From Rhodospirillaceae bacterium (GTDB lineage Bacteria > Pseudomonadota > Alphaproteobacteria > Thalassobaculales > Thalassobaculaceae): a stretch of 58,745 bases of DNA. The notes under the pieces were generated by a model. That model saw only the letters and a program-made list of their open reading frames with translations. It searched no databases and was not told the origin of the DNA. Position numbers and translations under genes: made by a program. The number at the start of each line of letters is the position of its first letter. Position 1 is the first letter of the stretch. Shown here piece by piece: positions 49,111 through 57,278 of this stretch. Location of the stretch: positions 2,511 to 61,255 of the forward strand of contig NZGS01000154.1 in assembly GCA_002690995.1 (NCBI GenBank), in the 5' to 3' direction.

Positions 49111-49285
49111 TTGTTAAAACATTTCCCCCAATATAGCGGTATCTGGCCCCTCGAAAACGACACCCCCCCTTTTAAATACGAGGATAAACTATTAATTTGA
49201 GGCAGAATTCGCTTATAGAGAGAATAACAACGCCAGAGTATTAAGACAAAATGTATTTAAATACGTCAGATATTCTTATTTAGAA

Positions 49286-50200
49286 ATGATGTCTCGAAGC
49301 GACATCCCCAAGAATAATTGGGTCGATCGTTATATGCCCGAGTTCTCGAGGCCTTATATTCGTTTGGCACGACTTGACCGTCCAATTGGAACATGGCTTT
49401 TGTTATTGCCCTGCTGGTGGAGCCTAGCTTTAGGATGGAAACTGCAGTTAGACAATACAGATCTCAATGAACTGGGTTACTTATATGTCCTATTTACTTT
49501 AGGTGCCTTAATCATGCGAGGCGCAGGTTGCACCATTAATGATCTCTGGGACCGAAACATGGATAAACTTGTCGCCAGAACTGCCGATAGGCCCATAGCT
49601 TCAGGCGAAATAAGTGTCAAAAAAGCTATTTTATTTTTGTCCACTTTATTTGTTGTTGCAGCATTAATTTTATATCAGCTTAACAAAGTCTGTTGGCTAC
49701 TCGGTGTTTTGGTTCTTTTCCTGGTTTTTACGTATCCTTTTTTTAAAAGAATCACCTACTGGCCACAGTTCATTCTTGGCCTAACGTTCAACTGGGGTGC
49801 CTTAATGGGTTGGGCCGCTATAACGGGTTCTATTTCTTTAGAACCATTGCTGCTGTATTTAGTTGGTATCTTTTGGACACTTGGATATGACACTATTTAC
49901 GCGCATCAAGATAAAGAAGACGATGCACTTATCGGCATAAAGTCGTCGGCTCTTGCACTTGGCGATAAAACAAAATTGTTTTTAATTCCGTTCTATAGTT
50001 TAACAATAAGCGGGTTGGTCACTATAGGTCTCTTGAACAATTTTGACCTTGCTTTCTATTTTTTGATAGGCATTTCGGCAAGCCAGCTTATTTGGCAGAT
50101 CCTGGCATTAAACTTAAACTCGCCAATAGATTGTCTTGAAAAATTCAAATCTAATAAATTATTCGGGTTGATTGTAACGCTAGCTATCTACTGCGGGTAA
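49286..50200 (+). CDS. ubiA: 4-hydroxybenzoate polyprenyltransferase
   Basis: A 304-aa membrane prenyltransferase of ubiquinone synthesis. The first Asp-rich motif is INDLWDRNMDKLVARTADRP (about 93-112), the second YDTIYAHQDKEDD (about 209-221). It also has RLDRPIGTWLLLLPCWWSL near the start, standard for UbiA and not for CtaB. Eight to nine helices. The two ATG codons in tandem at 49286 and 49289 are both possible. It is followed after 2 bases by a methyltransferase gene. Confidence 0.96.
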   Translation: MMSRSDIPKNNWVDRYMPEFSRPYIRLARLDRPIGTWLLLLPCWWSLALGWKLQLDNTDLNELGYLYVLFTLGALIMRGAGCTINDLWDRNMDKLVARTADRPIASGEISVKKAILFLSTLFVVAALILYQLNKVCWLLGVLVLFLVFTYPFFKRITYWPQFILGLTFNWGALMGWAAITGSISLEPLLLYLVGIFWTLGYDTIYAHQDKEDDALIGIKSSALALGDKTKLFLIPFYSLTISGLVTIGLLNNFDLAFYFLIGISASQLIWQILALNLNSPIDCLEKFKSNKLFGLIVTLAIYCG

Positions 50201-50202
50201 AA

Positions 50203-50886
50203 TTGAAGCAAAATTATCTGCACTTTATTAAAACTCATACAAAGCTATCTAGAGCGCCCCTTGTTCCAGAGATAAAATTGTATACTGCCTCCGATATCAC
50301 CAGCTTGTGGCATATGACAGAAACCGACTTAAAGCAAAAGAACATAGAACCTCCCTTCTGGGCATTTGCTTGGCCAGGAGGGCAAGCTATTGCGCGCTAT
50401 ATTTTAGATAATCCATCACTTGTTAAAAATAAAAGCGTTTTAGATTTAGCTTCCGGATCGGGAATAGCTGGGATTGCAGCTCTTGCAGCTTCAGCCAGGC
50501 ACGTCGACTTTAACGATATAGATCCCTTGGCCTGCAAATCGATCCATTTAAATTGCGCGGCAAATGGACTTAAAGTCTACCCCAGTATTCTTAGAAAAAA
50601 CTTAATCGCAGGCCCAACCAATCAGTGCTCTCAAAAAAACTCTTGGGAGATAATTGTTGCCGGTGACGTTTTTTACGAGCAGCCAATGTCGCAAAAAATT
50701 TTCGAATGGCTTTTAAATAGAACTCGAGAAGGAACTGAAGTTTTAATTGGTGACCCTGGCAGGTGCTATTTTCCAGAAGGACCGATTGAAATGCTTTACC
50801 AATATTCAGTAAAGACGTCAAAGATGATTGAGAAAGAGGACGAAATAGTAAGTCGAGTCTATCGGCTTCTGCACCATGGTGGCTGA
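50203..50886 (+). CDS. PrmA/ETFBKMT-like protein lysine methyltransferase
   Basis: A 227-aa class I methyltransferase. The block PPFWAFAWPGGQAIARYILD (about 48-67) is the hallmark of the METTL20/ETFB-lysine methyltransferase group, followed by motif I VLDLASGSGIAGIAA and the post-I acidic segment FNDIDPLA. The mitochondrial enzyme and a characterised alphaproteobacterial homolog methylate lysines of electron-transfer flavoprotein beta; this target is inferred here. The start is TTG at 50203, 2 bases after ubiA ends, with no ATG that keeps the conserved start region, so translation is probably coupled to ubiA. Confidence 0.87.
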   Translation: MKQNYLHFIKTHTKLSRAPLVPEIKLYTASDITSLWHMTETDLKQKNIEPPFWAFAWPGGQAIARYILDNPSLVKNKSVLDLASGSGIAGIAALAASARHVDFNDIDPLACKSIHLNCAANGLKVYPSILRKNLIAGPTNQCSQKNSWEIIVAGDVFYEQPMSQKIFEWLLNRTREGTEVLIGDPGRCYFPEGPIEMLYQYSVKTSKMIEKEDEIVSRVYRLLHHGG

Positions 50887-50909
50887 AAATTTGTCCCAAA
50901 AAAAACTTT

Positions 50910-51335
50910 TTAACCAGAGATTGCAGCTGCATTAATTGATGCCACAGCGAGTTTAACAGAGGCTAGCAAAATGGCTGTCCCTACCTGACCGTCCTCTATT
51001 TTTCGCGATAAATCTCGAAGCCATAGGTCGATAATCCAAAACGTAACAAGCTGAATTACTAAAGTAACTAATCCCCAAATGACAATATCATATACGTTGA
51101 CGCTGTTCGCCATACAAAATGCCAAAGGAATGGCAAGTCCTAGAATAGCGCCTGAGAGAGAAACGGCGGCAGCGTTATTTCCTTCCCTTATAAGAGCCAT
51201 TTCATCGTGCGAAGTTATTTTAATGTAAATAAACGCGCCAACCACAAGCATTACGATGGTTACCCCGAAGTGGGTCAGCAAAAATGGGATCCCCGAGAGA
51301 AAACTTTGAATAGCTCCGTCCATCTTTAAATCCAT
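50910..51335 (-). CDS. DUF350 membrane protein
   Basis: A 141-aa integral membrane protein with about four helices (TIVMLVVGAFIYIKI, AAAVSLSGAILGLAIPLAF, DIVIWGLVTLVIQLVTFWI and LASVKLAVASINAAA). The pattern of two DUF350-like repeats, each a helix pair with small residues, matches the family (YjfL-like). Function is unknown; some members stand next to glutathionylspermidine-synthase-like genes, which are absent here. No operon partner is evident. It ends close to the convergent methyltransferase gene. Confidence 0.82.
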   Translation of the reverse strand: MDLKMDGAIQSFLSGIPFLLTHFGVTIVMLVVGAFIYIKITSHDEMALIREGNNAAAVSLSGAILGLAIPLAFCMANSVNVYDIVIWGLVTLVIQLVTFWIIDLWLRDLSRKIEDGQVGTAILLASVKLAVASINAAAISG

Positions 51336-51386
51336 TTCTTTACAGGTTCAGCATTCCAATAATTTGATATGCCAATTTTTGCAATC

Positions 51387-51707
51387 CTATAGCGTTCCGT
51401 CCAATGTCGGAAGTGTTGTTCCCTGAATTAAATTAAGTGCCCTTACTTGCTTATTTTCTAGCATTGATCCTACAGCTTCATCAAAAGTTTTGAAATGGAC
51501 CGTTAATAAGTGTTCATCGAAAGCAGCTTTACTGTCATAAACCTCATACAAAAAGCACTTTCGAGAGTCTTCTAAATCAAAACACACGTCAAACTGACGA
51601 CAGCCCGGTTCATCCATGAGCGATGCGCGAGCATTTTCTAACATTAGAGGTTTAAAATTCTCTACTTCATTTTCTTTAATCAAAAAATCTACAATTATTA
51701 CGAACAT
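51387..51707 (-). CDS. ABM-domain monooxygenase-like protein
   Basis: A 106-aa protein of the antibiotic biosynthesis monooxygenase (ABM/YgiN) fold, a ferredoxin-like dimer. VIIVDFLIKENEVENFKPLM, EPGCRQFDVCFD and FLYEVYDSKAAFDEHLLTVHF follow the family pattern. Members include quinol monooxygenases, heme-degrading enzymes and proteins of no known activity; nothing here decides. ATG with GGGGG 4 bases upstream. It sits next to an M20 amidohydrolase gene in the same direction (38 bases). Confidence 0.88.
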   Translation of the reverse strand: MFVIIVDFLIKENEVENFKPLMLENARASLMDEPGCRQFDVCFDLEDSRKCFLYEVYDSKAAFDEHLLTVHFKTFDEAVGSMLENKQVRALNLIQGTTLPTLDGTL

Positions 51708-51745
51708 TCGACCCCCTAACTTATTTTAAAGATCAAAACGGCCAT

Positions 51746-52930
51746 TTAATCGGACTGGACACCTTTTCTTAACCTCTGTTCTACCAGTTTCGCCCAGTAA
51801 GTGGCACCAAGAGGTAAAATTTCATCGTTAAAGTCATAACTAGGATTATGAACTTCACATCGATCCTCTCCTAGCCCAATTGTTACGTAGCTACCAGGAA
51901 CAATATTCGACATATAGGAGAAATCCTCCGAGGCAGTTATACGATTGCTCATTCTGTCAACATTCTGTTCACCTACAAGACCTGCCGCGACATCACCAGT
52001 GAACTCAATTTCGTCTTTATCATTTATCAGTGGGGGAAATGTTACTCTAAAGTCAACCTCCGCCGTCGCCCCCATCCCTTCAGCTATACTTTTCGCCATT
52101 TTGGTAAGGTTTGTCTCCAAAAGCTTCATGATTTCATTTGAGAATGTTCGAGCAGTGCCTTTCATATGCGCTGTGTGTGGAATGACGTTGTAGGCATCTC
52201 CAGATTGTATCTGTGTAATCGAAAGCACAGCCATTTCCTGAGGATTAGCATTTCTAGAAACAATAGTTTGGGCTGCAGTTGCTATGTGCGCAGAAATTAT
52301 AACCGGATCAATACCTGACTCAGGGCGGGCGCCGTGCGACCCATTGCCTTTAACAATGATGTCAAATAAAGCGCCTCCTGCCATCGCGGACCCTGGCCGC
52401 ATTCCAAACTTACCAACCGACATGCCAGGCCTATTGTGCATTCCATAGACTGAGTCGCATGGAAACTGTTCAAAGAGCCCTTCCTCAACCATCGCTTTTG
52501 CGCCGCCAACACCTTCTTCAGCTGGTTGAAAAATAAAATGCACACACCCTTCAAAGTTTTTAGTTTCTGCCAAATATTTTGCCGCCCCTAAAAGCATCGT
52601 AGTATGTCCATCATGTCCGCACGCATGCATCACATTCTCTTTTGTTGACCGGTAATCAAATTGATTAGCTTCGGGCATCGGTAAAGCGTCCATGTCGGCC
52701 CGCAGTCCAATGCTCCGGGTATCATTTCCTACCCTTAGAGTACCCACAACACCTGTCTTGCCCAATCCCTTGTGGACGTCGAGTCCCCAAGATTTTAGCT
52801 TTTTAGCGACTAGCCCAGAAGTTCTCACTTCCTCAAAGCCAAGTTCAGGGTGGGCGTGGATATCGCGCCGCCAAGCCGTCATCTCATCATGATTTGCTGC
52901 AATTTCTGGTATAACCCATTCGTTAGCCAT
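51746..52930 (-). CDS. M20 family amidohydrolase (hippuricase-like)
   Basis: A 394-aa metal-dependent amidohydrolase of the M20D group (HipO/IAA-amino-acid hydrolase like). Seen are IHAHPELGFEE, LRADMDALPM (metal Asp), MHACGHDGHTTMLLG (Cys and His ligands), FIFQPAEEGVGGAKAMVEEG and SEDFSYM near the end. It cleaves N-acyl amino acids; which one is not clear. ATG at 52930 has AGGTGA upstream; the GTG three codons earlier overlaps this site and is less likely. It may be cotranscribed with the ABM-domain gene. Confidence 0.93.
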   Translation of the reverse strand: MANEWVIPEIAANHDEMTAWRRDIHAHPELGFEEVRTSGLVAKKLKSWGLDVHKGLGKTGVVGTLRVGNDTRSIGLRADMDALPMPEANQFDYRSTKENVMHACGHDGHTTMLLGAAKYLAETKNFEGCVHFIFQPAEEGVGGAKAMVEEGLFEQFPCDSVYGMHNRPGMSVGKFGMRPGSAMAGGALFDIIVKGNGSHGARPESGIDPVIISAHIATAAQTIVSRNANPQEMAVLSITQIQSGDAYNVIPHTAHMKGTARTFSNEIMKLLETNLTKMAKSIAEGMGATAEVDFRVTFPPLINDKDEIEFTGDVAAGLVGEQNVDRMSNRITASEDFSYMSNIVPGSYVTIGLGEDRCEVHNPSYDFNDEILPLGATYWAKLVEQRLRKGVQSD

Positions 52931-53006
52931 TGATATCACCTATCATACTTAAGTTAGTTAGCATCCTGCGTTTTTATTCTTGGTTTTCGATATAAACAAG
53001 TTTTAT

Positions 53007-53447
53007 TCACCAACTACCCGTGTTTGGCATGCTTGCCCAAGGCTCGCTAACTTCGAGGGCATTGCCTTTTTGAAGCAGCTCAATGGACACGCCATCCGGA
53101 GATTTAATGAATGCCATCCGTCCTTCGCGTGGTGGCCTATTGATTAGGACACCACTCTTTTGCAGGGAATCGCAAAGTTCATAGATATTATCAACCTGAA
53201 AAGCCAGGTGCCCAAAGTTTCGTCCCCCAGTATATTGCTCAGGATCCCAATTGAAGGTTAATTCAATTGTTGGAGACCAATTTTCCTTTGCAATTTCGGC
53301 GTCTCCAGGCGCACTGAGGAATATGTTCGTATAGCGCCCAGCTTCGCTCTCCGTTCTTCTAACTTCTACCATGCCCAATTTATTACAGTAAAAATCAAGA
53401 GATTCCTCTACATTACTAATCCGCACCATTGTGTGTAGATACTCCAT
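53007..53447 (-). CDS. gloA: Lactoylglutathione lyase (glyoxalase I)
   Basis: A 146-aa glyoxalase I, which converts the methylglyoxal-glutathione hemithioacetal to lactoylglutathione. The metal ligands are His in [10 protein letters not shown], Glu in TIELTFNW, His in [10 protein letters not shown] and Glu in VSIELLQKG. The short, single-domain form with these ligands suggests the Ni/Co-dependent bacterial class. Glutathione is made by the gshA gene of this window. Single gene. Confidence 0.94.
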   Translation of the reverse strand: MEYLHTMVRISNVEESLDFYCNKLGMVEVRRTESEAGRYTNIFLSAPGDAEIAKENWSPTIELTFNWDPEQYTGGRNFGHLAFQVDNIYELCDSLQKSGVLINRPPREGRMAFIKSPDGVSIELLQKGNALEVSEPWASMPNTGSW

Positions 53448-53568
53448 TGACGCCGCCCTTCCATTGTTATTTTGACTATTCTATCGGTTGTTTGAATTTA
53501 AGCAGGAAGTTTCCTAAACTTATGATATAGCATAGTAGGTTTCTACAATTTCAAGAAGGTTATATTAA

Positions 53569-53919
53569 TTGCAAAAACAAAAAATTGTTACCGAAATCGG
53601 TCTTGGGACAGATATCCGAGGTCGCGATTATACTAAAGCGGCCTGCCGAGCTCTAAAAGACGCTCTTTGGCATAACTCGCTCGGGATTGCAGAAATAATG
53701 GGTGTTGATACAGACTCTATGTGGGTCGAAGTAATGATAGGGATACCCGAGCCTAATAAAGTCAACAAGCCAGACGTTTTATCGATTTTACCTCACGGCA
53801 CAGGCAAGGTAACGTGCGTAAAGGGTGGATTAGAAATAGAAAATAAAGCACGCAAAGATTGGACCGTGATGGCTAATGCTGCAGCTGTGGTTTACTTAAA
53901 CAAACGACAGGATAATTAA
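53569..53919 (+). CDS. Lin0512 family protein, first copy (His of motif replaced)
   Basis: A 116-aa protein of the Lin0512 family, whose function is unknown. The family's conserved N-terminal motif GxGxDxHG appears as GLGTDIRGRDYTKAACRALK (residues 11-30), with Arg in place of His. The rest aligns with the next gene: WHNSLGIAEIMGVD, WVEVMIGIPEP and VKGGLEIENK. The start is TTG at 53569 with AAGAAGG 9 bases upstream; no ATG is available. It precedes its paralog by 2 bases, so the two are cotranscribed and probably form a hetero-oligomer (inference). Confidence 0.85.
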   Translation: MQKQKIVTEIGLGTDIRGRDYTKAACRALKDALWHNSLGIAEIMGVDTDSMWVEVMIGIPEPNKVNKPDVLSILPHGTGKVTCVKGGLEIENKARKDWTVMANAAAVVYLNKRQDN

Positions 53920-53921
53920 AC

Positions 53922-54269
53922 ATGGCAACCGCACGAGCTATTCTTGAAATGGGCATGGGGAATGATCTTCATGGCAAAGACTATACAAAAGCAGCCGTGA
54001 GAGCTGTTAAAGATGCCATGCATCACAGTTCACTTCATTTTTTAAAATCGTTCGATCTAGACAGAAAATCCATAATCATTCATGTAAAAATCGGCGTACA
54101 GGATCCTAAATCTGTTAATCTAGCCGAAATAAAAAAAATCATACCCTTTGAGAATGCCCAAATACATGTAGAAGAAGGAGGGCTAGATGTTGTGGATGAA
54201 GAAATGGATGACACTATAGTCATTGCTAGCGCTGCTGTGGAAGTGATGCTGCCAATCCTTAACGCCTAG
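53922..54269 (+). CDS. Lin0512 family protein, second copy
   Basis: A 115-aa paralog of the preceding gene. The motif is intact: GMGNDLHGKDYTKAAVRAVK (residues 11-30), with GxGxDxHG. It also shares MHHSSLHFLKSFDLD, IIHVKIGVQDP and HVEEGGLDVVDEEMD with its neighbour, by eye about one third identical. Enzymatic function is unknown. The pair lies directly upstream of glnD; the 134-base gap contains a small hairpin (GCTCAA/TTGAGC) without T-run. A functional tie to nitrogen signalling is not supported by anything but position. Confidence 0.87.
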   Translation: MATARAILEMGMGNDLHGKDYTKAAVRAVKDAMHHSSLHFLKSFDLDRKSIIIHVKIGVQDPKSVNLAEIKKIIPFENAQIHVEEGGLDVVDEEMDDTIVIASAAVEVMLPILNA

Positions 54270-54403
54270 GCTTTTAAATAATTGAGACTAGGTGATTCAA
54301 AATTACAAAGCTCAATTTGTTTGAGCAGCGGGATCGTTTTAAATCTTAAACTTGACGAGACTATCTTATAAATAAAAAAGACTAAGACGCGAGGTTAATT
54401 CTA

Positions 54404-57217
54404 GTGAAACCAAACGGACTCAAAAACAAAACTAGAGAAAACCATAAAATAGACGGACTGAGCCCAGACGCTAACAAATTGCGTGGCCACTCCGAAATTA
54501 TAAATGTTGAAACACTAACAAAAAATATCGACCTCGCTTGGGAAACAACGAGAACCCCTGCAGAATTTCGATCCAAATTGTTGGTTATATTCCGAACGAC
54601 CCTCTCAGAAGGCTCAAATTTCATTCAAGACCGATTTCTTTTAAATAATGATGGAGCCGAGGCCGTTCTTGCTCAAGCATATTTAATGGACTCTCTCATT
54701 AAAGCCGCCCTTGAAACAGTTGATACAAAACTCTATAGGGCACCAAACCCAACTCGAGGTGAACAACTTTGTATTATCGCTGTCGGTGGATACGGGCGGG
54801 GAGAATTAGCCCCCTTTTCTGATATAGATCTCTTATTTTTGTTACCCTATAAACAAACCCCCCGTGTTGAGCAGGTAGTGGAAACAATCTTATACCTTCT
54901 CTGGGACATGAAATTAAAGGTGGGCCATTCCACTAGATCTATCGACGAATGCATGCGACAGGCTAAAGCCGATATGACTGTTCGAACTGCAATACTGGAG
55001 TCGAGATATATCTGTGGCGAAATCTCTCTAATGAAACAGATGATTGCCCGTTTTCGAGAAGAAATAATAAAAGGGAGTGCACTAGAGTTTGTAGAAGCAA
55101 AACTTAAAGAGTCTGACGATAGGCACCGACAACTTGGAGACTCACGTTATGTTATTGAACCCAATATCAAAGATGGCAAAGGTGGCTTGCGCGACCTACA
55201 TAAACTATTTTGGATTGGTAAATACGCTTACAAAACAGATGATGTTTCAGCTCTAGTATCAGAGGGCGTTTTATCTTTGGACGACGCTCGGCGGTTTGCT
55301 AAAGCGCAAAAACAGCTTTGGACTATACGCTGCCACCTACATTATTTAGCAGGTAGAGAAGAGGATCGCCTTACCGTTGATCATCAGCGCGAAATTGCAA
55401 AACGACTTGGGTATATGGACCGCTCTGGAAATACAGCGGTTGAACGATTTATGAAGCATTATTATTTAACCGCGAAAGATGTTGGGGATCTCACAAGAAT
55501 ATTTTGCGCCGCAATCGAAGAAGAGCATCAACGGAAACCTCGCCTAAAACTGTCTGCCCCTTGGAAACGCCCGAAGAGCCTTGGAGATTTTGAGTTAGAG
55601 GGGGGACGACTGAACGCAAAAGATCCAGAAATTTTCAGTAAAGATCCTGTTAATTTTTTAAGAATGTTTCATGTGGCACAAGAGTACGATTTAGAGTTTC
55701 ATCCACAAATACTAAAATTAGTTAACCAAGATCTCAAATTTATAGATAAAAAACTCCGACATGATCAAAAAGCTAATAGCTTGTTTTTAGAAATATTAAC
55801 CTCAAAGAAAGGACCGGAACGAATACTCCGCCGTATGAACGAAGCGCAAGTTTTTGGAAGGTTTATTCCAGATTTTGGAAAAGTGGTCGCTCAAATGCAA
55901 TATGACATGTACCACGTTTACACAGTTGATGAGCATACAATAATAATGCTTGGTATTCTATTTAAGATTGAGAAGCGTGAGTTAGAGGAAATCGCGCCCA
56001 CTGCCTCAAGCGTAGTTGGAAAAGTCATATCAAGAAGAGAGTTATATGTTGCCGTTCTTCTACATGACATTGCAAAAGGACGAGGGGGCGATCATTCCAT
56101 TTTGGGGGAGAAAGTGGCTCGCCGATTATGTCCACGTTTTGGAATGACAGCAGAAGAGACAGAGACAGTTGCATGGCTTGTACGATGGCATTTGCTAATG
56201 AGCTACGCGGCTTTTAAACGCGATATTAATGATCCCAAAACCATAGAGGACTTTACTGCAATTGTGAGATCACCGGAAAGATTACGTTTACTGTTAGTGC
56301 TTACGGTGGCCGATATTCGAGCAGTTGGGCCAAATGTTTGGAATAGTTGGAAAGGAACTCTATTGAGCGAGTTGTACTGGTTAGCCGAGGAAGCCTTGTT
56401 GGGTCATAGCTCTATTAAAGCACAAACAGCTCGGATTGAAAAAGTTCATGACGATTTGGAAAAAGAACTTATCTCCTGGACTTCCAAAGAACGTCATACT
56501 CATTTCAAGCAAGGTTACCCTTCATATTGGCTGACGTATGACAAAGATACCTTAGTTCGCCATGCAAAACTTATAAAAAAGGCTGATGACGATAAAACAG
56601 CCCTCACAGTAAATACACTCATAGATAGCGACAGAGGCATTACCGAGGTAATAGTTTATACAGCAGACCATCCTGGATTATTCTCAAGGATAGCAGGGGC
56701 ATTAGCTTCTGCAGGCGCCAATGTAGTAGACGCAAAAATAACAACTATGCGTAATGGGATGGCACTTGACAGTTTTTGGGTGCAAGATAGCAACGGAAAT
56801 GATTTTGAGGACACCACTCGTCTAACGAATGCTATAAGCGAAACACTTTCTAGCGCTATACATTTAGGCCAATTGCTTGCATCCCGACCAAACAAATTAC
56901 CAAAACGAGCGCAAGCGATGGACGTGCCCCACCGCGTTTTAATAGACAACAAGGCGAGTAGCACACACACGGTTATAGAGGTCAATGGCCGTGATCAGCC
57001 GGGGCTTCTGCATCGTTTAACCAAGAGCCTTGCAGAGCAAAACCTTCAAATTTCGTCCGCTAAAATTTCAACTTATGGGGCGAGCATCGTTGACGTTTTC
57101 TATGTAAAAGATCTCTTTGGTTTAAAATTGCACGAAAATAAAAGGCTAGAGTCAATAAAAGATTTCATGCTGAAGGCATTAGAAGAAGTAGAAATAACAA
57201 AAATTGTTGAAAAATAA
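54404..57217 (+). CDS. glnD: [Protein-PII] uridylyltransferase/uridylyl-removing enzyme
   Basis: A 937-aa bifunctional sensor that uridylylates PII proteins when glutamine is low and removes UMP when it is high. The nucleotidyltransferase domain has GGYGRGELAPFSDIDLLFLL (about 122-141), the HD domain LLHDIAKGRGGDHSILGEK (about 566-584), and two C-terminal ACT domains begin at VIVYTADHPGLFSRIAG (about 748) and VIEVNGRDQPGLLHRLTK (about 860); these sense glutamine. All domains are complete. The start is GTG at 54404 with GAGG about 9 bases upstream. It is followed by murJ, a common alphaproteobacterial order. Confidence 0.97.
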   Translation: MKPNGLKNKTRENHKIDGLSPDANKLRGHSEIINVETLTKNIDLAWETTRTPAEFRSKLLVIFRTTLSEGSNFIQDRFLLNNDGAEAVLAQAYLMDSLIKAALETVDTKLYRAPNPTRGEQLCIIAVGGYGRGELAPFSDIDLLFLLPYKQTPRVEQVVETILYLLWDMKLKVGHSTRSIDECMRQAKADMTVRTAILESRYICGEISLMKQMIARFREEIIKGSALEFVEAKLKESDDRHRQLGDSRYVIEPNIKDGKGGLRDLHKLFWIGKYAYKTDDVSALVSEGVLSLDDARRFAKAQKQLWTIRCHLHYLAGREEDRLTVDHQREIAKRLGYMDRSGNTAVERFMKHYYLTAKDVGDLTRIFCAAIEEEHQRKPRLKLSAPWKRPKSLGDFELEGGRLNAKDPEIFSKDPVNFLRMFHVAQEYDLEFHPQILKLVNQDLKFIDKKLRHDQKANSLFLEILTSKKGPERILRRMNEAQVFGRFIPDFGKVVAQMQYDMYHVYTVDEHTIIMLGILFKIEKRELEEIAPTASSVVGKVISRRELYVAVLLHDIAKGRGGDHSILGEKVARRLCPRFGMTAEETETVAWLVRWHLLMSYAAFKRDINDPKTIEDFTAIVRSPERLRLLLVLTVADIRAVGPNVWNSWKGTLLSELYWLAEEALLGHSSIKAQTARIEKVHDDLEKELISWTSKERHTHFKQGYPSYWLTYDKDTLVRHAKLIKKADDDKTALTVNTLIDSDRGITEVIVYTADHPGLFSRIAGALASAGANVVDAKITTMRNGMALDSFWVQDSNGNDFEDTTRLTNAISETLSSAIHLGQLLASRPNKLPKRAQAMDVPHRVLIDNKASSTHTVIEVNGRDQPGLLHRLTKSLAEQNLQISSAKISTYGASIVDVFYVKDLFGLKLHENKRLESIKDFMLKALEEVEITKIVEK

Positions 57218-57230
57218 TATTGGAGAAATG

Positions 57231-57269
57231 ATGAAACATTCGCTTTTAGAATTTATTGAAATGAACTAA
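57231..57269 (+). CDS. Possible 12-aa leader ORF before murJ
   Basis: A 13-codon frame (ATG to TAA, beginning M-K-H-S-L-L-E-F) with TTGGAGAA ideally placed before its ATG pair at 57228/57231, in the gap between glnD and murJ. The murJ ATG lies 9 bases after its stop and has no Shine-Dalgarno of its own. This layout would suit translational reinitiation or coupling of murJ. It could also be chance. Confidence 0.35.
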   Translation: MKHSLLEFIEMN

Positions 57270-57278
57270 ATCAGCATA

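Noticed and set aside
54300-54330. Hairpin GCTCAA/TTGAGC before glnD as terminator
   Set aside because: The stem is only six pairs and no T-run follows; too weak to list as a terminator.
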